DNA of 64,000 nt from Amoebidium appalachense (Eukaryota; Ichthyosporea), in the NCBI GenBank assembly GCA_963693365.1, contig CAVNZM010000014.1:2170001-2234000 (forward strand), in the 5' to 3' direction. Made by a program: the position numbers and the translations under genes. Each line of letters starts with the position of its first letter. Position 1 is the first letter of the stretch. The notes beneath the pieces are model-generated. The model saw only the letters and a program-made list of their open reading frames with translations. It ran no database searches and was not told where the DNA came from. This document shows positions 52,801 to 64,000 of this stretch, in pieces.

Positions 52801-53867
52801 GACATGGGCTCAGATCTCGATCGAGTCTCTTCATGGGCACGTGATCAGGCATGATGCACACATACTTTGATGTGTTAAATGAGCATATTACGCTAGCCAA
52901 AACTTCATGTCACGATGATATAATACGGCACAAAGACAGAAACGTGGCATGCGTAAAGTTAAGTGCCTATCAAAACTTGTAAGTGACATACTTCTTCGAG
53001 GCTGTGCGTGCCTGCCCGCGGCGGCGGTCATGGGGGCGGCCAGTGTCACGGCACTGCGCCTGTATGCCGGATCTACAAGATCTACAGTACTCTGTGGGCT
53101 ATCTATTGGCCCATGAGATCTAGATCTAGATCCTCGGCTACTGGCGTCAGCGCCTGACCACGGCCCTCTGAAAAGGAAAAGAGGGCCGTGGTTTACATAT
53201 GAGGGCGTGTCCGCGTTTAAGAGCGTGCAGCACAACTGATGACAAACTGTTGATAGAGATTCATCGGTGATGAGGTTTTTATTTTCTTAAAAAGAAGCGC
53301 ATTTGAAGATTCGCTAATATTTCTGCATTTCTACAAAAAAGAGCGGTCTGGTGTGTGTGTGTGTGTGTGTGTGTGTGCATGTGTGCGTGTGTGCGTGTGT
53401 GTGTGTGTGCGTGTGTGTGCGTATGCGTGTGTCCGTGTGTGTGCATGTGTGCGCGCGCGTGTGGGTGGGTGGGTGGGTGAGTGGGTGGGTGGGGGGAAGG
53501 GGGGGGGAGGGGGGCGGGGAGGGGGAGGCTGCAACACCATTTCCGGTCAGCCAAGCTCCAATTTATACATATTAGTAGCACACGAGCACTTGCTAGGTCA
53601 AGGGGTCTTCTTCTTGTATTCTGTGAGTTAGATGGGTCGTACTGGGTAATACACTGTAAATTTGCCCGGCATTACGTCAGCACAAACACCTCGGCAAGAG
53701 GCCACCCGTGTTGTGGTATTAATCATGGCTCAATTGATGGTTGTTAACTTCGTCTTATTTCAAATTATCATGCACACAGTGCAAAGTCCGCAACGTTAAT
53801 CGATTTCAATGATATGACCGTAATATTTTGAATTCAGGTATACTAGTGATATCCCGCACACAGTGCG

Positions 53868-53900
<33 letters not shown>

Positions 53901-53901
53901 G

Positions 53902-53965
<64 letters not shown>

Positions 53966-54728
53966 GGCCGCGCACTCTCACACTTGAGCCACCCGCATGT
54001 AAAATAGTAGTCCGTCCGGATCATTGAGACACCCGTGTCACGGTGTTAACTTGCGTGCCGTGGCTCACATACCCAAACACGCGCGTAATCGGGCTCGCAC
54101 GCCCACGCCCACGCACATGCCCAAGCACACTTGTATGTACATACACACACACAGATTTTTTTTGATTTTTTTTGTTCACAAATCTTTATATTGTACTTCC
54201 CTTTGGCACTGCTGTATACAGCTGCCTTGGGGTGGACACGAGCCTCACGAACCCTTTATACCTACTTTTGTGTTGAACCACTGTGTACTGATGAGTAGCC
54301 CGTCACACAGACATTGCAGAACAACTTTGTAGTAGATATTCTCGTAAACATTTTTTCTTTTTTGGGGGGCGGAGGGGGGGGGGGGGGGGGGGGGAGGGGG
54401 GGGGGGGGCTTATTCTACGGTCGTTAACGTTGTCCGTGTGTGTTGATTTTTATTTGTGGGGGGGGGGGGGGGGGGGGTCTAAAAGGTGTTGTTGTTGCTC
54501 GGGGGGTTGAACGAGGGTGGTGGGGTGCATTTGGCATTCCATGGCATGAAGTGCCGGTGGTGGTGGTGGTTGGTGATAGTATGTGTCTTTTAATGTGTTG
54601 TGGGTTGCACTCTGCTCCTTACAGTGTGTGTTGGTGTTGCTCCTTCAGTGTGTGCGTGTTGCATCTAATGCAACCCGATAGGGTCACGGTGGGAGGGTGA
54701 GTGGGTGTGTGTGTGTGTGTGTTTGTGT

Positions 54729-54772
<44 letters not shown>

Positions 54773-54929
54773 GGGGGGGTGGGTGGAGGGGGTTCCGTTA
54801 CCGGTGCTGACACACACACAATCAGCATGACACAAGCAAACAGGCACACATGCACTCACAAACACACACGCATGATACACAAATGAATCTGCAGTGACAA
54901 ACGGTGCGTGCCACAGACATATATGCGCA

Positions 54930-55010
<81 letters not shown>

Positions 55011-55011
55011 C

Positions 55012-55050
<39 letters not shown>

Positions 55051-55179
55051 CACACACGCACACACACACGCGCGCGCGCACACACACGCACACAGATGGA
55101 TGAGATGTTTTGTATTTTCCCTAACTACAGCGAGCCACCGGGAGCGAGCCCGAGAGAGAGAGAGAGAGAGAGAGAGATC

Positions 55180-55220
<41 letters not shown>

Positions 55221-55289
55221 GGGGGAGGGGGGGGGGGAGGGGGGGGGGGAGGGGGGGGGGGGGGGATGGAGGGAGGGAGGGAGGGAGGG

Positions 55290-55495
55290 AGGAAGGGAGG
55301 AAGGGAGAGAGAGCCTGAGAGAGAGGGGGGGGGGAGGGGGGGGGTCAGCAGTGTGTGTATGTAGGGTGGGGGAGAGGGGGGTGGGTGTGTTATGGGGGGG
55401 GGGGGGGGGGGGGGAGGGGAGGGTTGGTGATCATCTGGATCATCCAGTGAGGCCTCAGGCCGCAGGAAAAGCAAAAATAAAATAAAAATAAAGAA
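55290..55495 (-). repeat. left arm of a 200-nt inverted repeat flanking the hydrolase locus
   Basis: CCAGTGAGGCCTCAGGCCGC and AGGAAAAGCAAAAATAAAAT, the adjoining G runs, the GTCAGCAGTGTGTG segment and the AGAGAGCCTGAGAGAG tract are the reverse complement of 59708-59930 in the same order. Confidence 0.8.
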
Positions 55496-55876
55496 TCTTC
55501 TCTTCCCTTCAGCCCTTCCATTCATCATCCCCTGGGCTTACTTGAGTACTGACGTGTGGCGCGTGCAATATGGCCCAAGTGGAATACAGAAATACGGGCC
55601 GCTTTTGGTAGTTAACTTTTAAAATCGGGACACCATTCGTGCACTAAAAGCAACTGGGTGCACAGACCAGCTGTGTCACTTGTATGTACAAAGCAGATGA
55701 ATTAACCACGTTACGATTTCCAAACAACATAATAACCATTCGATTAAACGTATCATCATTATGACATCATCAAGCATTACCCCCCCCCCCCCCCCCCCTC
55801 CCCCCACCGCCCTGCCCCTCCCCCCGGGGCACGCACACAAACGCATGTACACACGCACACACGCACGGGCATGCAC

Positions 55877-55980
<104 letters not shown>

Positions 55981-55999
55981 GGGGGGGAGGGAGAGAGAG

Positions 56000-56030
<31 letters not shown>

Positions 56031-56150
56031 GGGAAAGAGAGAGAGACGAGTAGAACATACAAACAAACAAAAAAGCACCGGATTACACTCGTGTTACAGC
56101 AATAGAGAAAAGCAAAAGGACCAGATACCAAACCAGCAAAAGAAAGACTG

Positions 56151-56187
<37 letters not shown>

Positions 56188-56911
56188 ACCCCGGCCACAA
56201 AGAATATCTTCCTCCCCTCCCCCCCCCCCTTCCCCCCACCCCAACCCCTGCCCCGTGGCCTGGCTCGCGGCGGCGGTAGTCTGTCTTCCCGGGCCCTGCG
56301 GCCTTTTTATTTTATTTTATTTTTTATGTTGCCGCAGGCGTATTAGTGCCCGCCCACTTACGTAAGCCAGTGGGTACATAGCCTGGAGACTAGAGCGGCG
56401 GGGTGCGTGACCACGTCTGCGCATCCGTGGGACCGTCAGCAGCCTCGATCATCTAATCACTTGCTTGCGTGCGTCGGGTGCGCGTACGTGTGCCATGTGC
56501 ATGTATACATGTTATAGGTTTCGTATGGTACACAGGCATTTGTGTGTGTCATATGTTTGTGTGGGGGCACACAGAACCAAGAAATGGCTAGTATATTATA
56601 ACTGGGAAAAAAAACTAACGGCCCCTTATTACCGTCACTGACTATTATACTGACTGCCAACTTAAGATTGCACAAAAGATGGTCACCGTGGAGAGTGGGA
56701 GTGATAGAGCTCCATTTTAAGGGGACCCTCCCGGGGGAGGGGGGGAGGGGGAGGGGGGGGGGGAAGGGGGGGAGGGGGGGGGGGGGGGGGGGGGCGTAAT
56801 AGAGGGGGTTCTCTAACCAAAACAAACAGAAACCGACTAGCGAGGCTGAGTGCAGAGGGGGGGGTGGGGGGGGGGGGGGGGGGGGGGGGTTATATTTCCA
56901 AGATCTTCAAC

Positions 56912-57741
56912 ATGTACACCTTCCTAGGTGTTGTAGCGTTGACATACATTGCCCCCCCCCCCGCCCACTTCCACTGGCGCTACGCGGATGGGTGGACGGG
57001 CTTGTCTAAGCTCACACCAAGAAGATTACACAAATTCAACAAGGCGGTTTTACAGTTCATGTCAAGCGTTCAGTATGCACCTCTGATCCTGAAATGGACT
57101 AATTTCTATCGTAAAGCAGGTGAAGATTAGCTAAGAAAAGACAAACCATATGGTAAAAATGGTAATCTGCTCGATGTGCATATTCCCAAGCAAACAAGCA
57201 CACATGCTAATGGTTTTCCAGTGGTCGTTTTTCTGTACGGCGGATCCTGGGATTCTGGAGACAAAAACATACACCCGTTGCTAGGAAGGAAACTAGCAGA
57301 TGCAGGGTTTCTCGTCTTCTTGCCAAACTACAAGCTCTATCCACACGGAGCAATAAACAGCATGCTGAGTGATGTCGCTTCAGCCGTCGCATACACACGC
57401 CAACATGCATCATCTTCCGGTGGTGACCCAACGAGAATCATCCTTATGGGCCACTCAGCAGGGGCACATCTCTGCAGTTTGACGTTATGCTTAGCCGCTT
57501 TCCGAAACAGAGTCAACACTCGTGTTCTTGATTCAGTAGTCGGCTGTGTGGGTCTTGCTGGGCTTTATTCTATCAAGGATCACTACGGATGGGAGTCCAT
57601 GAGAGGGGTAGAGCTAGTTTCATGCATGGGTCGCCTGATGGGTGGACCGTCAGGATGGAGCGATAACTCCTCCACGGGACTTGTGGCTCTGAACAGCCCT
57701 ACAGCTCAAAGAAAACTTCCTTCCTTTGCGCTGCTTCACGG
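56912..57741 (+). pseudogene. ICME-like alpha/beta hydrolase with an in-frame TAG
   Basis: From the ATG at 56912 the frame reads MYTFLGVVALTYIAPPPAHF and continues to a TAG at 57128. The same frame then resumes with KDKPYGKNGNLLDVHIPKQ, VVVFLYGGSWDSGDKN (oxyanion region), LPNYKLYPHGAINSMLSDVA, GGDPTRIILMGHSAGAHLCS (nucleophile Ser in GHSAG) and ALLHG, after which a GTACCG donor and C runs begin. The order matches isoprenylcysteine methylesterase-like hydrolases of the ER/Golgi membrane. The acid and histidine of the triad should lie in later exons; 57940 onward (GSLISDNHAQ) is a possible next exon but weak. A single stop in an otherwise intact domain suggests a recent nonsense mutation, a sequencing error or an allele. 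Confidence 0.6.
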
Positions 57742-60285
<2,544 letters not shown>

Positions 60286-61080
60286 TCGAAATTAAAGGGG
60301 GGTCCATCAACGGCTGCTTTAGGGATATTGACAGCGCTAGCCGGAGGTATCGTAGGGGGCCGGGGGTGGCTTGCATAGGTGGGAAGGCCGAAGGGGGAGG
60401 CGGATGGAGGTGTGTGTGTGTGTGTGTGTATGTGTGTGTGTGCGTGTGTGTGTGCGTGTGTGTTAGGTGGGGGGGGGGAGGATGTATTCGGTGTGCTGTT
60501 GTCCATTATTACCATAGCATTGTTTGTGACGGCGAAGCTTCCTCTCGCTATCTCACTCCCTCTTTCTTTTCTCTTCCTGTTTTTTCTGCCTTTTCGCGTT
60601 ATTACCATACGCAGTATAAGTTTCTTTCTCGTTCTGATAGAGAAATCAAAGGTAAAACTCAGTCGGCATGTGTTATGTTCCTTAGGCAACACCGTACTGA
60701 TCATTATCGCTTTTTGGGAGCTTTGGCAGGATACATTTCTCCTGCTGTACGTATGGATACCACCCTAGTAGATAAGTCTGTATGGTGCTCTGATGTTGAT
60801 ATTGCCTGGGAAGTTGTGCAGTGGCGCTGTATTTCTTGTTTTCATCGCCGCTGGTGCCACTTTTGTGCTGACCTTTTTAATCGCAAGCATGTTGATAGGT
60901 GTGAATTTTTATGTCGAGTTTTACCTCTTTCCCTCCGGGTATGTATCTGCTACACTAGCTGGCAATGTGAACACTTTAGACTTTTTGTTGAATTCTGTTG
61001 GTCGTCACATTGAGTATTTATATGATTTTCACACAGTGTTCAGGTATCTCAGTATGCACTTGTTACTGGATAACTCGTGA
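60286..61080 (+). CDS. small multi-exon membrane protein, family not recognised (5' end not found)
   Basis: Candidate exons 60286-60351, 60615-60651, 60686-60746, 60822-60898 and 60959-61080 have matching phases and GT-AG junctions. They give SKLKGGPSTAALGILTALAG, YKFLSRSDREIKGNTVLIII, a hydrophobic run ending DTFLLL, GAVFLVFIAAGATFVLTFLI and a polar tail (GNVNTLDFLLNSVGRHIEYL to LLLDNS) with TGA. Three hydrophobic segments of transmembrane length are visible. The first exon lacks an ATG, so at least one exon lies upstream. The longer open frame across 60240-61013 in another phase reads through these introns and is rejected. The last exon and its poly(A) signal are duplicated immediately downstream. 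Confidence 0.55.
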
Positions 61081-61407
61081 AGTTTTTATTGTCTTCTCAG
61101 TGTGCCGTGCATACTTGCATATCTTTCCGTCGAATAAATCCAGTCAAAAGAAAAAATTTTATGTCGCGTTTTGCCTCTTTCCCTCCGGGTATCTGCTACA
61201 CTAGCTGGCAATGTGAACACTTTAGACTTTTTGTTGAATTCTGTTGGTCGTCACATTGAGTATTTATATGATTTTCACACAGTGTTCAGGTATCTCAGTA
61301 TGCACTTGTTACTGGATAACTCGTGAAGTTTTTTTTTTATTGTCTTCTCAGTATGCCGTGCATACTTGTCATATCTTTCCGTCGAATAAATCCAGTCAAA
61401 AGAAAAA
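60907..61407 (+). repeat. tandem duplication (about 250 nt) of a terminal exon with its poly(A) signal
   Basis: Copy 1 (60907-61156) and copy 2 (61157-61407) each contain the CTACACTAG acceptor, an identical 122-nt last exon (60959-61080 and 61205-61326), an AATAAA (61133-61138 and 61385-61390) and an A-rich end. Confidence 0.92.
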
Positions 61408-61580
61408 AAAAAAAAAGAAAGAAAAAAAAAAAAATATCAGAGGTATCTGTGATATTTCAGTTTCTCATATTTTGAAGATTATCTCAATAAGGTCATTATA
61501 ATACTAAAAAAAAGGAATATCAGACAGCTGTGCCACATGAAGATGGCGACATCCAGATGACACACGGCTTGTTCGGGGGG

Positions 61581-61698
61581 CCAATCAGCTTCTTTTTCAG
61601 TTTACAACTGCAACCATTTTTGGTTATAACTAACACCCAATCAAAATAGATTCTTTGTGGTGCCTGTTAAACCAATCGGAAATGCTTTCCGAACCAAT
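61581..61698 (+). promoter_or_regulatory. cluster of four CCAAT boxes upstream of the lectin gene
   Basis: CCAAT occurs at 61581, 61637, 61672 and 61694, all in the same orientation, 200-315 nt before the lectin ATG. CCAATCAGC flanks two of them, close to an NF-Y site. A weak TATA substitute (GTACAAAAGG near 61780) follows. Confidence 0.5.
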
Positions 61699-61895
61699 CA
61701 GCGGGCGTAAGCACAAGCACAATTCCAGCCATCGGATGACCACTGCAGATTGCGGCAATTCAAGCCGTTCCGAGGAACAGGTACAAAAGGACCCGTCGTG
61801 ACTTTCTTTACTACACAAAAGCGCACAAACACACTACTAATTAAAACCACCATTTCACTACAAAAAAAAAACACACACAGAATAATTCAAGGAAT

Positions 61896-62432
61896 ATGCA
61901 TCGTCTCTTCACCCTCCTTGCCACCGTGTGCCTCAGGTCCCTGACGTCCTCTGCTATTCCTCTGGTCGCGCACAGATACAATGCCCGCACCTATCCCCTC
62001 GAGAGCGCCGGCCGCAACCATGTCCGCTTGAACACCAAGAAAATGGACTTAGAGACAACATTCTACCTTCGAAGCTCACAGGTGGACGCCTGCTTCATCG
62101 CCGAGTCTGGTACCGTGCGCCTAGCAGAAAACTGCCAGGCAGACAGCGTGCAGTATGCATACTACGTCCCCGATGGCAGGACCAAGATTCTCCTACAAAA
62201 CGGTAACAAGGATTGTCTGCGCACAGATGACGGCGAGGATTTCACGTGGTCCCAGTGCACTCACTCTCACGAGCAGTTTGTTTACAACACCGCGACGGGT
62301 CAAATCCGCCAGGTAGTTGATGGTGTGGCGCAGTGTGTCACGGCGAATTTTGGGCCCCAGGGGGTGTGGACTACCATCGACCACTGTGATGATAACGACT
62401 CCAACCAGAGATTCTACACCGTCCAAGCTTGA
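61896..62432 (+). CDS. secreted beta-trefoil (ricin-B-type fold) lectin-like protein, 178 aa, intronless
   Basis: A single uninterrupted frame from ATG 61896 to TGA 62432. Residues 1-20 are a hydrophobic signal peptide (MHRLFTLLATVCLRSLTSSA). The mature part has three cysteine pairs spaced as in beta-trefoil lectin subdomains: C66/C80, C107/C121 and C147/C164. EQF (126-128) and QRF (171-173) sit where QxW/QxF motifs close subdomains, and HEQFVYNTATGQIRQ resembles the family core. Such domains bind sugars, here probably outside the cell. No enzymatic domain is attached. Lack of introns is unusual among its neighbours and may indicate retroposition or transfer. Confidence 0.8.
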   Translation: MHRLFTLLATVCLRSLTSSAIPLVAHRYNARTYPLESAGRNHVRLNTKKMDLETTFYLRSSQVDACFIAESGTVRLAENCQADSVQYAYYVPDGRTKILLQNGNKDCLRTDDGEDFTWSQCTHSHEQFVYNTATGQIRQVVDGVAQCVTANFGPQGVWTTIDHCDDNDSNQRFYTVQA

Positions 62433-62581
62433 GAAAAAGATTGGAATTCAGTCACCCCATGTTGGGATTTGAAGGCTGAGTGAGTGACTATACTTGTTGC
62501 ATTATATCGTGAGTGTTCAAATGCATTGCTGACACAGTCTGCCACATCTCTCAGAGTCCTATGTAGGGGCTCAGTATGTAC

Positions 62582-62587
62582 AATAAA
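62582..62587 (+). terminator. candidate poly(A) signal of the lectin gene
   Basis: AATAAA 150 nt after the stop codon, in ordinary AT-rich sequence. Confidence 0.55.
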
Positions 62588-62879
62588 CGGGAATATCACT
62601 GTATGTATATTAGTTACTATTAGCTAATATTTCTATTATGGGCCTTTCAGGGGCTTGTACCCACCCAAAGGATGGTGGTGTGAAACGAGACGTCAATAAA
62701 ACCGTTATTGACGGAAAAGAACAAAACAGACCTTCGTGTATAAAGAAGACAGGGTCCAAGCTACACTTAGGTGCCCCCATAATATTGATTGGCCGAATGG
62801 AGCGCGCGCGGCCGATGAAAGCGCAAGTATCCCATAATATTGCATATGTATGCAACTACCTGGACTCAGGGGGGGTAAG

Positions 62880-63001
<122 letters not shown>

Positions 63002-63312
63002 ACGCGCACACGCGAGTGTGCGCATGAGTGCGTGTATGTGCGTGCGCACACACGCGTGCGTGCATCTGTGTGCTTGCGTGCATGCATGTGTGCCATTGTG
63101 TGTGTCTTGCATGTCTGTGTGTGTTTGTGTGCCTCCGTGTGTGTTTTTGTGCGTGCTGTGTGACTGTGCATGTGCCATAGTGCATGCATATCAAATGGTG
63201 GTATTTCATGTGTATACCATTCATACCACTGGTCAGGTCCGTGAGTTAGCAACACAACGTGGATAAAAATGACCCATCATCCTAAGATTCTTGTTGCCAT
63301 GTTCCATTTCAG

Positions 63313-63569
63313 ACCACCAGTGTGTAGCCCACTATGACTTCTTTCTGCTTTCAGTGACTGGACTTAAGAATTCCGTGTTCACCTCCCATGAGTTTAGACT
63401 CGCCCTGCCCTCCATCATCCCCCCCCCCCCCCCCCCCCCTTCTCCCCCTTCTCCTCCCCCCCCCCCCCTCCCCCCCCCCCCCCCCCCCCTCTTCCGGCAC
63501 TCCTCCCCGTGTCCAGCCCAGTTATCAGACAACATTACGAAAGGGTATGACTGCTCTCTGAGCTTGTGA
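63313..63569 (+). CDS. possible exon fragments of an unidentified gene at the window edge
   Basis: After a CATTTCAG acceptor at 63312 the frame reads HQCVAHYDFFLLSVTGLKNS and then FTSHEFRLALPSII before a C-run block. A second piece after a CCAG near 63520 reads QLSDNITKGYDCSLSL and a TGA. The peptide is not low-complexity but matches nothing I know, and upstream exons are not evident. Confidence 0.25.
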
Positions 63570-64000
63570 AGTGAATTCAGTGGGAGAAGGGGGATTGGAA
63601 GGTAGGAGGAGGGGCAAGTGGCCGATAAAAAAAAAAAGGATTTGGGTTTTGCGGTTGGGGCACTTCGTTCTTCGTTTCAAGTTCTTCTTCGGTTCCTTTT
63701 TTTTTTTTTTTTTTTTTTTTTTTGGGATGGGGGGGGGGGGGGGGGGGGGGGGATTAGGAAGATGTAACTACTAGAGGTGTCGAGGGGATGAGATTTGTGG
63801 GGCTCAATGGATGGTTTGGAGAAGGCAGGCTCGAACCCTTTTTCATGTGGGAGGAAAACATTGATTTTTGGTCGGGACGGGCGGCGGGGGGAGAGGGGTG
63901 GGTGGGGCAGGGGAAGGGAGGGGAGGGGAGGGGGGGGGGAGAGGGTTTATGTGTGTTTGAGTATGTGTGTTGGACGGGGAGAGAGGGGGGGATGTGTGTG
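63570..64000. other. terminal stretch without a recognised gene
   Basis: T and G runs near 63690-63750 and G-rich sequence to the end; no supported coding frame. Confidence 0.6.

Noticed and set aside
52888-53235. 115-codon minus-strand frame
   Set aside because: Ser/Arg-rich, overlaps a GGCCCTCT hairpin, and shows no homology that I recognise.
54290-54320. CTGATGAG resembling a hammerhead ribozyme core
   Set aside because: No CGAAA partner or helix arrangement follows, so the catalytic core is incomplete.

Overview
The window comes from the nuclear genome of an intron-rich eukaryote. Spliceosomal GT-AG introns split almost every gene. Several conserved eukaryotic genes are present (YIF1, HOP2/PSMC3IP, METTL1, a DTW-domain tRNA-modification protein), and nothing looks prokaryotic or organellar. 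The proteins that can be aligned from memory resemble animal and unicellular-relative homologues, so a protist or a holozoan is a reasonable guess; the clade cannot be fixed from sequence alone. The background is unusual: dozens of G or C homopolymer runs of about 15-50 nt, very long (CA)n/(GT)n, (CT)n and GGGT arrays, and G/C runs beside many exons. These tracts generate most long open frames in the window (poly-Pro, Gly, His-Thr, Cys-Val), which are not genes.

Layout: 152-4905 (+) holds the 3' part of YIF1. 7976-8728 (-) is an unrecognised Ser-rich ORF. 9910-17947 (+) is complete HOP2 in 10 exons. 20092-26390 (-) is complete METTL1 in 6 exons, convergent with HOP2. An island of GTGATATCAC palindromes at 26726-27119 lies upstream of the METTL1 start. 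27343-30330 (-) is a non-LTR-retrotransposon-like element with RNase H and a zinc knuckle but no reverse transcriptase that I can see; a second GTGATATCAC cluster lies beyond it at 30882-30998. 31432-43028 (+) is a chain of phase-compatible exons joining an F-box to a DTW domain. 43029-46099 holds two foldback/MITE-like elements and a tandem repeat. 46100-46954 (-) encodes an EF-hand single-pass membrane protein. 46955-56911 is gene-poor and full of inverted and tandem repeats. 56912-57741 (+) is an ICME-like alpha/beta hydrolase with an in-frame TAG. 60286-61080 (+) is a small multi-exon membrane protein whose last exon is tandemly duplicated. 61896-62432 (+) is an intronless secreted beta-trefoil lectin. 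Possible exon fragments occur near 63313-63569.

Two themes stand out. First, splice junctions have been repeatedly copied into neighbouring introns: METTL1 introns 2 and 5, HOP2 introns 3, 5 and 8, and the terminal exon of the 60-61 kb gene. METTL1 intron 2 alone carries at least seven decayed copies of its own two exon boundaries. Second, a dispersed repeat family ends in a C homopolymer next to a GTACTTCGTAC-type motif, as though it were a poly(C)-tailed retroposon. The housekeeping genes have no evident joint pathway, although METTL1 and the DTW protein both modify tRNA.
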